Shown: positions 6,521-15,080 of the stretch, in pieces
How positions within the stretch are numbered: the first letter of the stretch is position 1
Layout of the letters: every line of letters begins with the position of its first letter
Source: JACDET01 sp035568375
GTDB lineage: Bacteria; Patescibacteriota; Microgenomatia; Levybacterales; UBA12049
DNA: 39,448 nucleotides
Direction of reading: 5' to 3'
Assembly: GCA_035568375.1 (NCBI GenBank)
Contig: DATMOG010000107.1
Location: 1-39,448 of the forward strand
The notes under the pieces: generated by a model
Told to the model about the DNA's origin: nothing
The model's input: the letters and a program-made list of their open reading frames with translations, nothing else
Databases searched by the model: none
Translations under genes and position numbers: made by a program

Positions 6521-8941
6521 TTAGCTAGTCTGGGAAGAAATTGCAATTTTCTTTTTATTAATGGTTGTTGTTTTTTGAGCATAGGATGTAGATATTTGTG
6601 TTTTTGGGAGAGTAAAGATAAACGTGCTTCCTTTATTAGTTTTTGATTGTGCCAGCTGCACATCTCCACCCATTTTCCTCGCGAGTTCGCGTGAAAGAAA
6701 AAGTCCTAAACCTGAACCAGGTAGTTTGCTAGACATTTGTCCACGGAGTTGTTGAAATTTGCCAAACAATTTTTCTTGATCAATGGCATCGATTCCTCGA
6801 CCTGTATCAGTCACAGCAATTGATACCAGAGTATTATTAGTATGATACGAAAGCGTTATGCCGCCTTTATCTGTGAATTTTAAAGCGTTCCCGATGAGAT
6901 TATTGAGGATATTTTTACTCCATTCAATATCTGCATGAGTCATTATCTCTTCAGTATTTTGTAGTTGAAGGCTTAGCTGCTTTTCTTGAGCAATTGGCAT
7001 TAATGATTTGATAACATCTTCGATAGCTGATCGCAAGGAAAAATCAGTTAATTTGAATTCGATTTTTCCTGATTGAAGCCGAGAAACATTAAGTAAATCA
7101 TTTATCAAATAAATTTGGCGTTTTGCAGAAATTTGTATATTATCAAGTGGACGCTCGAGTTTTTTATTGATTGGTCCATAGTCTCCGTGAAAGATCATTG
7201 AAAGCAATCCTTTTATTGCTGTCATAGGTGTTCTGAGTTCATGTGATGCCATCGCAATAAATTCGTCTTTCATTTGGTCAATTTCTTTTTCTCTTGTGAT
7301 GTCATGGAATACTTCAATAATGCCAACAATATTGTTATCTATCGTAATTGGTGTTACGGTAAAACGTACAGGGAATGTGCTCTTGTCTTTTTTGACATAA
7401 TAGTAGATTCGAGAAGTTACGATTTTTTTTCGTAAGGAGAGTACTTTAGTCATAGGCCTGTTTTCGATAGGTACTGGTTTCCCTAATTCATCTTCCATTG
7501 GAATAACTGTAGTAATTACTTTGCCGATAAGTTCTTTTCTTTTCCAGCCTAATGTGTCGCAGGCACTCTGATTGATCATTTTAATTCTTCCTATATTATC
7601 AGTGGCAATAATGCCATCGCCGATACTCGCAAGCATGGCTTCATCTTCTATTTTTTCTTGGAGCATTGTTTCTTCTAAATTTTTCTTTTCAGTAATATCT
7701 CTAAAATTAATAACAACTGCATTAATAAATTGGTCAAAAAGGAGATTGGTGCCAGTTGCCTCAACCCAAATAACACTTTTGTCCTTTTTTATTACTCGGT
7801 ATTCAACTGTTATTGTAGCGCCAGGTTTAAGGGCAAGCTTAGCAAGTATACGGATCGTAAATGGTCGATCTTTTGGATATACTAACTCAAATCCATTGAT
7901 CCCAATAATTTCTTCAATATCATAACCCAAAACGCGTTTGACTGAAGGACTTGCATAAAGTATTTTTGATGTTGCATCGATAAGAACAACAGCGTCAAAA
8001 CTTTTCTCAATTAGTGCTTTAAAACGCGCTTCATGGAATGCGAGTGTTTTTTCTCCCTGGCGAATAGTATGAATCAATGCTGCAAATGTCAATGAAGTAA
8101 GCGTAAGAATGCCAAGAAAAAGCTGCATAAGAATGAGTGCTCGACTAAGTGAATTTACGTTGGTAAAGGGTCCAAGACCATGAATGGTATAGAAAATTGC
8201 TATGCATGCTACAATGATTGTGGCAGTCGTTGCTCCTCTTCGTCCAAACCAAAAAGCAATCCATACAGCAATAGGAATACAAAGATATGGGTAAGGAAGG
8301 ATGCCGGAAAATACCAGCCAGGTGGTTACGCAAAGGACAAAAAATGCTAGTAAAATGTGGACTGTATCGCGGAAAGAGAGGTTTCCCCGTAGCGAGGTAC
8401 CCCATACCAGAATGAGGGGAGTAATAATTAAGCTTCCTCCCATATCACCAAGCCACCATGTTATCCAAACAACAATGAGTTCTTTCCAACTGACAAGGTT
8501 TCCAAAGAGTAGTGTCGCTACACCGATATCTGCACTAATTGTTGTCGAAATTATAGCAAAAAAGAAGAATTTGAAAATGTTAGATACATTGCTGAAAGTA
8601 TGAATGCCATTTGCAAATCGATTGACAAGATATGCCCCGACAATCCCTTCGAATGAGTTACCCAAAGCAATCCCGAGAGAAGTTGCCAATGTTCCAGCTG
8701 TAGTAAGATTTACAAAAAAGGCGCCTAAAAAAATAGCAGGTATGACACGGTAACCAAAAAGGAGAAATGCAGCGAGTGCAATTCCTGTTGGCGGCCAAAT
8801 GGCAGTGGCACTAGGATTAAGAGATGCAAAACTCAGTCCTACTTTTCCTGAAATTACATACACTAAAAAGATACATATATTAAGAACAACTGTTCTCAAT
8901 ACTGAATGTGGTAAAAAGTTGTCAACAACTCTTTTGTTCAT
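6521..8941 (-). CDS. Membrane histidine kinase, MASE1-PAS-PAS-HisKA-HATPase
   Basis: An 806-residue sensor kinase. Residues about 15-295 form a MASE1-type integral membrane sensor with about eight helices, including NPSATAIWPPTGIALA and WITWWLGDMGG. PAS 1 is about 302-420 and PAS 2 about 428-550. The dimerisation helix carries the phospho-acceptor His567 in MASHELRTP. The ATPase has its N box at about 680-690 (NNLIGNALKF), DTGRGI at 712 and GSGLGL at 742. Its likely partners are the two receivers directly downstream. The signal is unknown; MASE1 domains are usually thought to sense small ligands at the membrane. PAS 2 closely resembles the PAS of the kinase at 28835-30547, suggesting paralogy. 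Confidence 0.94.
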   Translation of the reverse strand: MNKRVVDNFLPHSVLRTVVLNICIFLVYVISGKVGLSFASLNPSATAIWPPTGIALAAFLLFGYRVIPAIFLGAFFVNLTTAGTLATSLGIALGNSFEGIVGAYLVNRFANGIHTFSNVSNIFKFFFFAIISTTISADIGVATLLFGNLVSWKELIVVWITWWLGDMGGSLIITPLILVWGTSLRGNLSFRDTVHILLAFFVLCVTTWLVFSGILPYPYLCIPIAVWIAFWFGRRGATTATIIVACIAIFYTIHGLGPFTNVNSLSRALILMQLFLGILTLTSLTFAALIHTIRQGEKTLAFHEARFKALIEKSFDAVVLIDATSKILYASPSVKRVLGYDIEEIIGINGFELVYPKDRPFTIRILAKLALKPGATITVEYRVIKKDKSVIWVEATGTNLLFDQFINAVVINFRDITEKKNLEETMLQEKIEDEAMLASIGDGIIATDNIGRIKMINQSACDTLGWKRKELIGKVITTVIPMEDELGKPVPIENRPMTKVLSLRKKIVTSRIYYYVKKDKSTFPVRFTVTPITIDNNIVGIIEVFHDITREKEIDQMKDEFIAMASHELRTPMTAIKGLLSMIFHGDYGPINKKLERPLDNIQISAKRQIYLINDLLNVSRLQSGKIEFKLTDFSLRSAIEDVIKSLMPIAQEKQLSLQLQNTEEIMTHADIEWSKNILNNLIGNALKFTDKGGITLSYHTNNTLVSIAVTDTGRGIDAIDQEKLFGKFQQLRGQMSSKLPGSGLGLFLSRELARKMGGDVQLAQSKTNKGSTFIFTLPKTQISTSYAQKTTTINKKKIAISSQTS

Positions 8942-9097
8942 GGCAGTATCTTTACTATAATAAATTTGGTAGTAAGAAGCAATTTGTCCTCTGAGGCAAA
9001 GTAGTAAGTCCGTTGGTATGAGCCAGTAATAAGTATATTTTTTTGCAAAGAATAGATTTTTTTATTGTATGATTTTTTGTGAATAGTCTTTAGTATT
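8942..9097. other. Intergenic region upstream of the kinase
   Basis: Contains a minus-strand TATAGT box 12 bases before the kinase start, a possible -10 element. Nothing else could be supported. Confidence 0.35.
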
Positions 9098-9255
9098 TTG
9101 AAATTCAAAGCACAAATTTTTTATATGGAAGTCTTTGGTTGGAAATTTGAAAAGAATGAGACGATGCCAGTTGACTATTCGAGATGGGGAAGTCTTATAA
9201 ATCATCCTGCTCTCCCTCAAGGAATAAACAGTGCTATGCATTTTCAAAATACGAG
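9098..9255 (+). pseudogene. Fragment of a glyoxalase/bleomycin-resistance (VOC) family gene
   Basis: The frame reads IFYMEVFGWKFEKNETMPVDY and later ALPQGINSAM. This is the familiar first beta-alpha unit of VOC proteins, where FYxxVFGWxFE is followed by a PGINGG-type loop. The similarity stops after about 45 residues, the frame then runs antisense into the neighbouring gene, and no metal-site partner residues follow. The coding potential is therefore a relic. Confidence 0.5.
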
Positions 9256-9259
9256 AACT

Positions 9260-10693
9260 CTAATATATTGGAACTTGGTGTGGCAAATCTGCCATAAAAC
9301 TTTCATCAATTATTGGAAAAAATCTTCGCAGCAACTGTTTTAACTGATAAGCGTCTTCTACAAATAGTTGTCCGCCTTGCTCCTTAAAATAAGAGTAAAT
9401 GCTGTTCAATAAATGTACGAGTGTATTTGATGAATATTCTATTTCTCCTTTTGATTGCCATTGAGATTTTGCTATATCTGTCCACATCCTATAATCGAAT
9501 CCTTGATCAATTCCTACAAGAGCTTCAAGCCCTTTTATGTCTACTGTTGCTTCTATTCCTCGAGCTGATGTATTAATCACATATGGTGCATAATAGACCA
9601 GTTGTTCTAGCTCGCCTGCGATATTCTTGTGCAAATATGGTATAGATGCTGGAGTCTCTTCTATGTTATTTGGTAAAGAATTACCATAATTATCGAGAGC
9701 CTGATTTGCTGCCTCAAGTAAAAAAAATGATTCATTTTGTGCTGAATAAGGGTTAATGCCACCAAGTGTTACTAAAGCTCCTAATTTACTACCTAGACCA
9801 TTTTCTAATAGGTAACCTCTATATGAAGATGATGGCAAGTGGTCAAACATTTTTCTTCTCATCATTTCTGTAATATATATGAATTTTTCGTTTGTGGTTC
9901 GTTGAGTTACTTGATCAGGGGTAAGTTCCATAACGCCCCCAGTATAATGATGCGTACCATTGACAAATAACGCTCCATTTCTCCCTAGTATTTCCGATCC
10001 TTTCTCAAGAGCTTCTACAGCTAAGACGGAATCTGCATCGAAAGTAAATAATGGTAAACGATAAAGTACTTCTTCTTTTTGATTCCAAACTGGCACTGAA
10101 TTATCACTATAGTTTGTTCCTAAAGGTTTTCTATATAAATCTCTAGCAGCAGTCAATATCATTCTTTGTCTGATCTGAGAAATTGTAGTACCTTCTGGTA
10201 GATGATCTTTTACAAAAGCAAGTTCTATATTTCCACCTGCAACAGTCCTTGCAATTGCGTTTTCGATAAGCTGGGCATTTTGATCATCTTCAGTCAGTTT
10301 AGCTTTTTGTCTTCGTTCATCACCTGTATAATTTGTATTTACTAGAAGATATGTTGGCAAACTGCTGAGCGAAGCAGCGGTTGTTAATGAACTAAACGTT
10401 GGTATAATACCATCAACGGTTTCTGTCATAGCGTCAATTGGTACGGTTACGACAGCAGCATAACTTAATGTATGGGGTTGGTGTGGTTGCTTCTGATATC
10501 TGGTGAATACGGTATGTGGCGTTCGATTGAATGAAGTTCCAGTTGTTCTTATAAGAGAAGTGAAAAGTTCAGTAGCTGTGTTATCTCCAGACGGTAGTCT
10601 TCTCTTATATATTTCTCTTGGGCTATTGTGTCGTGCCTCTGAAACATCTCGCCAAGGAATCTGATTGCTATGTTGTACTTCAACAGCTGACAT
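9260..10693 (-). CDS. Large hypothetical protein, possible GT-A-like nucleotide-sugar fold
   Basis: 477 residues, soluble, with no signal peptide or membrane helix. I do not recognise the family. About residues 80-130 (YAAVVTVPIDAMTE, then PTYLLVNTNYTGDER) and the later LFTFDADSVLAVEALEKG, with a DxD-like DAD, loosely recall the start and metal motif of GT-A glycosyltransferases; this is weak. The ATG at 10693 is preferred over one ten codons upstream because TATAAT lies exactly 7 bases before it, the leaderless spacing repeated across this window. The product is less AT-biased in amino acids than neighbouring genes. No operon partner is present. Confidence 0.6.
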   Translation of the reverse strand: MSAVEVQHSNQIPWRDVSEARHNSPREIYKRRLPSGDNTATELFTSLIRTTGTSFNRTPHTVFTRYQKQPHQPHTLSYAAVVTVPIDAMTETVDGIIPTFSSLTTAASLSSLPTYLLVNTNYTGDERRQKAKLTEDDQNAQLIENAIARTVAGGNIELAFVKDHLPEGTTISQIRQRMILTAARDLYRKPLGTNYSDNSVPVWNQKEEVLYRLPLFTFDADSVLAVEALEKGSEILGRNGALFVNGTHHYTGGVMELTPDQVTQRTTNEKFIYITEMMRRKMFDHLPSSSYRGYLLENGLGSKLGALVTLGGINPYSAQNESFFLLEAANQALDNYGNSLPNNIEETPASIPYLHKNIAGELEQLVYYAPYVINTSARGIEATVDIKGLEALVGIDQGFDYRMWTDIAKSQWQSKGEIEYSSNTLVHLLNSIYSYFKEQGGQLFVEDAYQLKQLLRRFFPIIDESFMADLPHQVPIY

Positions 10694-10700
10694 GACGGTG

Positions 10701-10706
10701 ATTATA
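10701..10706 (-). promoter_or_regulatory. Leaderless -10 box of the 9260-10693 gene
   Basis: TATAAT followed by CACCGTC and then ATG; transcription should start at or next to the start codon. Confidence 0.55.
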
Positions 10707-10815
10707 CAACGATAGGCATACAACTACAATCTGTTAAGTATCTACACTCGATTGAATATAAACGTAGACTATAACAAGCAAAAACTTAGCCTCTTTCATT
10801 TATGACGCAGGTATG

Positions 10816-10900
10816 CTATAAAAAAATCGACAATATAGTTTTGCGGCGAGCATCCCTATAGCTATTAGGGTGAATGTGATCCCTTGTAAGGGATTTTTTT
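10816..10900 (+). promoter_or_regulatory. Short leader or small RNA with intrinsic terminator before the asparaginase-like gene
   Basis: A possible TATAAA box (near 10817) precedes two hairpins. CCCTA...TAGGG around 10853-10870 is followed by ATCCCT-TGTA-AGGGAT (10879-10894) with a T run to 10900. The first pair of arms can also pair with the second pair (AGGG with CCCT), so mutually exclusive folds exist. The terminator lies 24 bases before the downstream ATG, and the gene upstream points the other way. The transcript is therefore an attenuated leader or a roughly 70-base RNA. Confidence 0.5.
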
Positions 10901-10924
10901 GTTAGAAACAAGATAACTAATACT

Positions 10925-11413
10925 ATGAAGATATTATTTTTACAAACAGGAGGGACAATTGATAAAGATTATCCCAAGCGGTATCAGGGATATCATTTTG
11001 AAATTGCTACTCCTGCGATCATTCCGATTCTTGAGAAAGTGAATCCAAATTTTACGTACGAAGTTGATTCTATTTTAAAAAAGGATAGTATGGATATTAC
11101 TTCTGCTGATAGAGATAAGATTTATCAAGCATGTAAAAAAGCTCGTGATGATAAGATTATCATTACTCATGGAACTGACTCGATGGTTCAGACAGCTGAA
11201 AAATTGAGTTCAATAAGGGATAAAGTAATTATCCTTACAGGTTCACTCCGTCCTGAGAAATTTGTAAATTCAGATGCGATGTTCAATATTGGCACGGCAG
11301 TAGGTGCGATAAATGTCCTTGCTAATGGTGTATATATTGCGATGAATGGAAGAATTTATACATGGGATAATTGTGTCAAAACTGAATCAGGCGTGTTCAT
11401 TGAAAAATTTTGA
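10925..11413 (+). CDS. One-domain asparaginase-like protein
   Basis: A 162-residue protein equal to the N-terminal domain of L-asparaginase. The first catalytic Thr lies in LQTGGTIDKDY (about residues 7-13), and the second catalytic segment is IITHGTDSMVQTA, supplying the Thr-Asp pair. LTGSLRPEKFVNSDAMFN follows, as in the family. Full-length asparaginases have about 330 residues and a C-terminal domain that completes the active site of a neighbouring subunit. That domain is missing here, but stand-alone versions of this length are widespread, so this is probably intact. The substrate is uncertain. The terminator-bearing leader immediately upstream suggests conditional expression. Confidence 0.82.
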   Translation: MKILFLQTGGTIDKDYPKRYQGYHFEIATPAIIPILEKVNPNFTYEVDSILKKDSMDITSADRDKIYQACKKARDDKIIITHGTDSMVQTAEKLSSIRDKVIILTGSLRPEKFVNSDAMFNIGTAVGAINVLANGVYIAMNGRIYTWDNCVKTESGVFIEKF

Positions 11414-11753
11414 GTTTTATATCCTTGTTATCCCCAATCCTTAAAATTGTTCCATATGGTAGGATATATATATGAGATTTTAATTTTTGCTACTACCGCT
11501 ATTCGCGGCAACGATTAATCTGAATAAGGAAAGTATATGAAATTGAGAGGAACAATATGGGAGTAAGTATAAGGAATACTATGAGAAATAAAGTAACAAA
11601 ATTTGATAGCAAAGTACCCGTTATTATGCTAGGCATTCGAACATGCCAGCATCTGAACTAACTGGTATTACAGGAAATATTCAGCGGCATACTTTGGAGA
11701 AGTTGATATGCTTTACTAGGATTAGCAATACAGACCTTATTGAAGAAATAAAT
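11414..11753 (+). other. Intergenic and upstream extension region of dipZ
   Basis: The dipZ frame is open from 11643, but the 37 extra residues before the ATG at 11754 are polar and unlike the family. No terminator after the asparaginase-like gene and no strong promoter could be fixed; a TATTAT/TATGCT cluster lies near 11625. Confidence 0.35.
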
Positions 11754-13493
11754 ATGATTTTATTACTCGCATTTTCATTTTTGGCAGGTTTTGTGACTAT
11801 TCTTGCTCCGTGTATTTGGCCAGTGCTTCCTATTGTCCTTTCTTCATCTATAGCCGGAGGGAAAGGTCACCAGAAACCATTAGGAATAACTCTTGGTGTA
11901 ATGTTAAGTTTTACCATTTTTACGCTTTCTATTTCGTATTTTGTAAAAATATTTCATTTTGATCCTAATGTGCTTCGCATTTTTGCAGTAATAATTATTG
12001 CTTTTCTTGGGCTTACTATGATTATCCCTGCTTTAGAAACAAGATTTGAGCTTGTCGTTTCAAGATTAGCAAATATTTTAGGTCAAAACTCCAAAAGTAA
12101 ACAAGGTTCTGGATTTCTATCAGGATTTATTACGGGGCTTTCTCTTGGTATTATTTGGTCTCCTTGTGCCGGGCCGATTTTAGCTACTATCGCCACGCTT
12201 GCAGCAACTGGACAAGTATCGTTTCAAGTCATTCTAGTAACGCTTATGTACGTTACTGGAGTGGGAGTACCACTGTTTGCTTTTGCTTATGGAGGACAGC
12301 AATTTATTGTAAGAGCAAGAGGGATAAACAAATATACGGGTCGTATCCAGCAAGCTTTTGGTATCCTAATGATAGTTGCAGCGATTGCTATTTTTACTAA
12401 CTACGACCAGACACTCCAACTACAACTTTTGAATAAATTTCCAGCTTTAGGAACAGCAGTAAACGGATTTGAAAATAGTAATCTTGTAAAAAACCAGTTA
12501 GATCAGCTCAAAGGGAAAACGACCACACAGAGTATTGATACAAGTAGCATTTTTAATGCGAATCAACCAGCTCCTGATTTTGTTGGTATTGATAAATGGC
12601 TCAATACAGATAAGCCTCTTACTATTGCAAGTCTCAAAGGTAAAGTAGTTTTGGTGGATTTTTGGACATACACTTGTATTAACTGCATTCGTACACTTCC
12701 TCATGTAACTTCCTGGTATGACAAATATAATAAAGCTGGATTTGTTGTAGTTGGAGTCCATACTCCGGAATTTCAATTTGAGCATGATACCCAAAACGTA
12801 CGCAATGCGATAAAAAGATATAACATTCATTACCCCGTTGCTCAAGATAATGAATATGCGACTTGGAATATTTACAGTAATCAATATTGGCCAGCTGAAT
12901 ATTTGATTGATGCGAATGGTACGATACGACGTACTGAATTTGGTGAAGGAAAATATGATCAAATGGAGTTAGCTATACGCTCACTTTTACAAGAAACTGG
13001 GAAAAAAGTAACAGGATTACCTGAAGCAACCGCAGATAAAACTCCTCAGACTGAGATATCTCCTGAAACGTATCTTGGTTCTAAAAGAATGCAGTATTAT
13101 TTCCCTTCAGGCAGTTTAAGTAATGGTATGCAGCAGTTTTCCTTGTCAGATAATCTGAGTCAAAATAGTTTTAGTTATGGTGGACAATGGACAATATATG
13201 ACGAATATGCTGTTTCAGAAAGTAATGCAACACTTAATTATAATTTTACTGCCAGTAAGGTGTTTATTATCCTTCGCCCGGGTTCTGCAAGAAATCCAAC
13301 GGTGAGAGTCTATCTTGATGGAAAGAGTATTGATTCATCACAAGCAGGAAGTGATGTTATAAATGGGGTCATTACAGTTGCTAGTGACAGGTTATATAAT
13401 GTGGTTGATTTAAAAGATAAGACAGAGAATCATATTCTCAAGTTTGAGTTTCAAACCACTGGAACTCAAGCATTTACACTTACCTTTGGCTAG
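11754..13493 (+). CDS. dipZ: DipZ-like fusion: CcdA/DsbD membrane domain, thioredoxin-like domain, C-terminal beta domain
   Basis: A 579-residue membrane thiol-disulfide reductase that should carry electrons from cytoplasmic thioredoxin to the outside. The CcdA-type domain (about 1-225) has six helices and the paired cysteines Cys20 (APCIWPVLP) and Cys138 (SPCAGP). The external thioredoxin-like domain (about 270-415) has the motif WTYTCINCIRTLP with Cys308 and Cys311. The last 140 residues (YLGSKRMQYYF onward, VRVYLDGKS) match the carbohydrate-binding-like end domain of mycobacterial DipZ. The start at 11754 puts the first helix at the N-terminus as in the family. The next gene is a membrane-anchored MsrB, a plausible client. 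Confidence 0.9.
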   Translation: MILLLAFSFLAGFVTILAPCIWPVLPIVLSSSIAGGKGHQKPLGITLGVMLSFTIFTLSISYFVKIFHFDPNVLRIFAVIIIAFLGLTMIIPALETRFELVVSRLANILGQNSKSKQGSGFLSGFITGLSLGIIWSPCAGPILATIATLAATGQVSFQVILVTLMYVTGVGVPLFAFAYGGQQFIVRARGINKYTGRIQQAFGILMIVAAIAIFTNYDQTLQLQLLNKFPALGTAVNGFENSNLVKNQLDQLKGKTTTQSIDTSSIFNANQPAPDFVGIDKWLNTDKPLTIASLKGKVVLVDFWTYTCINCIRTLPHVTSWYDKYNKAGFVVVGVHTPEFQFEHDTQNVRNAIKRYNIHYPVAQDNEYATWNIYSNQYWPAEYLIDANGTIRRTEFGEGKYDQMELAIRSLLQETGKKVTGLPEATADKTPQTEISPETYLGSKRMQYYFPSGSLSNGMQQFSLSDNLSQNSFSYGGQWTIYDEYAVSESNATLNYNFTASKVFIILRPGSARNPTVRVYLDGKSIDSSQAGSDVINGVITVASDRLYNVVDLKDKTENHILKFEFQTTGTQAFTLTFG

Positions 13494-13721
13494 AATAGGA
13501 GAGATGATAACGTAAAAATACATTCGACAACAACTTATACCTATTTGCAAAATGGTAATAAGTTATTTAACAGAAAAAAAGAATTGATTTGTTAATGAAT
13601 AAAATATAGGTATCCATTGATACTTGTCCCTTGTACTCGTATTACAAAAATGATGGAACAGAGATAAAAATACTTAGGTTTAATAAAAAAGTTATAAATA
13701 ATGTACGTAGTTTATAGGTAT
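13494..13721. other. Intergenic region between dipZ and msrB
   Basis: AT-rich, with an imperfect inverted repeat (CTTATACC...GGTAATAAG, about 13535-13563) lacking a T run. No promoter could be chosen with confidence. Confidence 0.3.
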
Positions 13722-14261
13722 ATGCAGAAAAGAATCATAATTATTCTTATTGGAGTAGTAATTGTTGCAGGAATATTTTTTCTATTGCAGAAAAAATATT
13801 CTCCTCAAATGCAAATTATTCCGCAAACAATAGAAGGGAAAAATATTTCCGGCTCTTTTGATAGAAGTAAGTTTAGAACAGATGCGCAATGGAAAAAAAT
13901 ATTAACGTCAGCTCAATACTCGATTCTTCGTCAAGCGGGGACGGAAATTCCTTTTACAGGAAAGTTAGAATATGAAAAGAGGAAAGGTACATACTATAGT
14001 GTTGGCTGTGGTGAGCCTCTCTTTCGTTCAGAGCAGAAATATGATTCCGGTACAGGCTGGCCAAGTTTTTGGGCACCAATTGGTCCCAATGCGTTGGTTC
14101 TTCGGAAAGATGATAGCATCCCAGGTGAACCTCGTGTTGAAGTACTGGATAAATGTGGAAGTCATCTTGGTCACGTTTTTGATGATGGTCCACAGCCGAC
14201 AGGAAAAAGATATTGTATGAATTCTGAAGCAATGTATTTTGTACCAGATAAAAAACAGTAA
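13722..14261 (+). CDS. msrB: Membrane-anchored peptide methionine-(R)-S-oxide reductase
   Basis: 179 residues: an N-terminal signal anchor (about 4-22), then a complete SelR domain. Seen are CGEPLFRSEQKYDSGTGWPSF, CGSHLGHVFDDGP and the catalytic Cys165 in KRYCMNS. It repairs methionine-R-sulfoxide in proteins, here outside the membrane. Of the four zinc cysteines found in many MsrB proteins as two CxxC pairs, only one from each pair remains (Cys96, Cys145), so a zinc-free form is likely. The ORF is open seven codons further upstream, but ATG 13722 places the anchor at the start. DipZ next door could recycle its disulfide. Confidence 0.9.
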   Translation: MQKRIIIILIGVVIVAGIFFLLQKKYSPQMQIIPQTIEGKNISGSFDRSKFRTDAQWKKILTSAQYSILRQAGTEIPFTGKLEYEKRKGTYYSVGCGEPLFRSEQKYDSGTGWPSFWAPIGPNALVLRKDDSIPGEPRVEVLDKCGSHLGHVFDDGPQPTGKRYCMNSEAMYFVPDKKQ

Positions 14262-14474
14262 AGATTTCTTTTTCTTTTTTTGTTTTATTTTCGTGTTTTT
14301 TAAGAAGTGCTGAAATAGTTGTGAATGTTTTATTCTGTTTTTAGCTGGAAGTCTTTCTTTTTTGATTGCTTCCGCAACGCGTATACGTTCATCAGGAGTA
14401 AAAGTGAGAAGTGTTGTGAGCGTATAAGGAAAAATGCCCTGATTATCAAGCAGAGAGAGAATCTTATAGTTCAT
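14028..14474 (-). CDS. Doubtful small ORF, first about 70 codons outside msrB
   Basis: The N-terminal part, beginning MNYKILSLLDNQGIF and including FTPDERIRVAEAIKKERLP, has a protein-like composition. It lies in the 210-base gap between msrB and lemA, divergent from lemA. The remaining half runs antisense through the end of msrB after a lysine stretch encoded by the T-rich msrB tail, so the true gene is probably a truncated relic. No family recognised. Confidence 0.25.
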   Translation of the reverse strand: MNYKILSLLDNQGIFPYTLTTLLTFTPDERIRVAEAIKKERLPAKNRIKHSQLFQHFLKNTKIKQKKKKKSLLFFIWYKIHCFRIHTISFSCRLWTIIKNVTKMTSTFIQYFNTRFTWDAIIFPKNQRIGTNWCPKTWPACTGIIFLL

Positions 14475-14498
14475 GTTGCATTTACATAATAATTACAA

Positions 14499-14504
14499 TA
14501 TACT
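14499..14504 (+). promoter_or_regulatory. Leaderless -10 box of lemA
   Basis: TATACT followed by six bases and then the lemA ATG. Confidence 0.5.
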
Positions 14505-14510
14505 CACAAT

Positions 14511-15080
14511 ATGAAATATTTTACGCCATTACTAGTAATTGCTAGTATTGTGATACTTTGTTTGTTTTGGGTAGGTGGAATATATAATACATTAGTTAGT
14601 GAACGAATCGCTGTCCAGACAGCAGAATCTCAGGTTGAAGCACAATTACAAAGACGATTTGATCTTATTCCTAATCTTGTTGCCTCAGTTAAGGGAGCAC
14701 AGATTCAAGAACAAAAGGTTTTCAAAGATATTGCTGATGCTCGAACTCATTATGCTGGAACTACGCCTTCGTCTTCTGATCGCATTGCAGCAGCAAACCA
14801 GTATGAAAGCGCAATTAGTCGCTTGCTTGTAATTGTAGAAAGCTATCCACAGTTGACTTCAAATCAGTCTATTAAAGATTTAATGACTGAACTTGAAGGA
14901 ACAGAAAATCGAATTAGTGTTGCCAGACAACGTTATAATGAAACAGATCAACAATATATGCAGCAATTACAAATTTTTCCTGGTAATCTTGTTGCTGGAA
15001 TATTCCATTTTCAATCACTTCCTTTATTTCAAAGTACACCAGGGGCACAGGTGGCACCATCTGTTAATTTTACAAAATGA
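14511..15080 (+). CDS. lemA: LemA family membrane protein
   Basis: 189 residues with one N-terminal transmembrane helix (about 5-27) followed by the helical LemA core. NTLVSERIAVQTAESQVEAQL, RRFDLIPNLVASVKG, and later ELEGTENRISVARQRYNE are the family signatures, and the C-terminus carries the usual FP...F motif region. The biochemical role of LemA is unknown. It shares an ATGA overlap with the next gene, a TPM-domain protein; this pairing is common in bacteria and implies joint action at the envelope. Confidence 0.92.
   Translation: MKYFTPLLVIASIVILCLFWVGGIYNTLVSERIAVQTAESQVEAQLQRRFDLIPNLVASVKGAQIQEQKVFKDIADARTHYAGTTPSSSDRIAAANQYESAISRLLVIVESYPQLTSNQSIKDLMTELEGTENRISVARQRYNETDQQYMQQLQIFPGNLVAGIFHFQSLPLFQSTPGAQVAPSVNFTK

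Noticed and set aside
6496..6669. N-terminal extension of the receiver at 6118-6495
   Set aside because: The extra 58 codons are antisense-free overlap with the kinase 3' end in another frame, lack domain character, and the standard receiver start is at 6495.
9098..9343. An intact 81-residue plus-strand gene at 9098
   Set aside because: Only the first 50 or so residues resemble the VOC family; the rest is antisense to the 9260-10693 gene.
11643..11753. Extended start of DipZ
   Set aside because: The extra residues are polar and would bury the first membrane helix; family members start at the helix.
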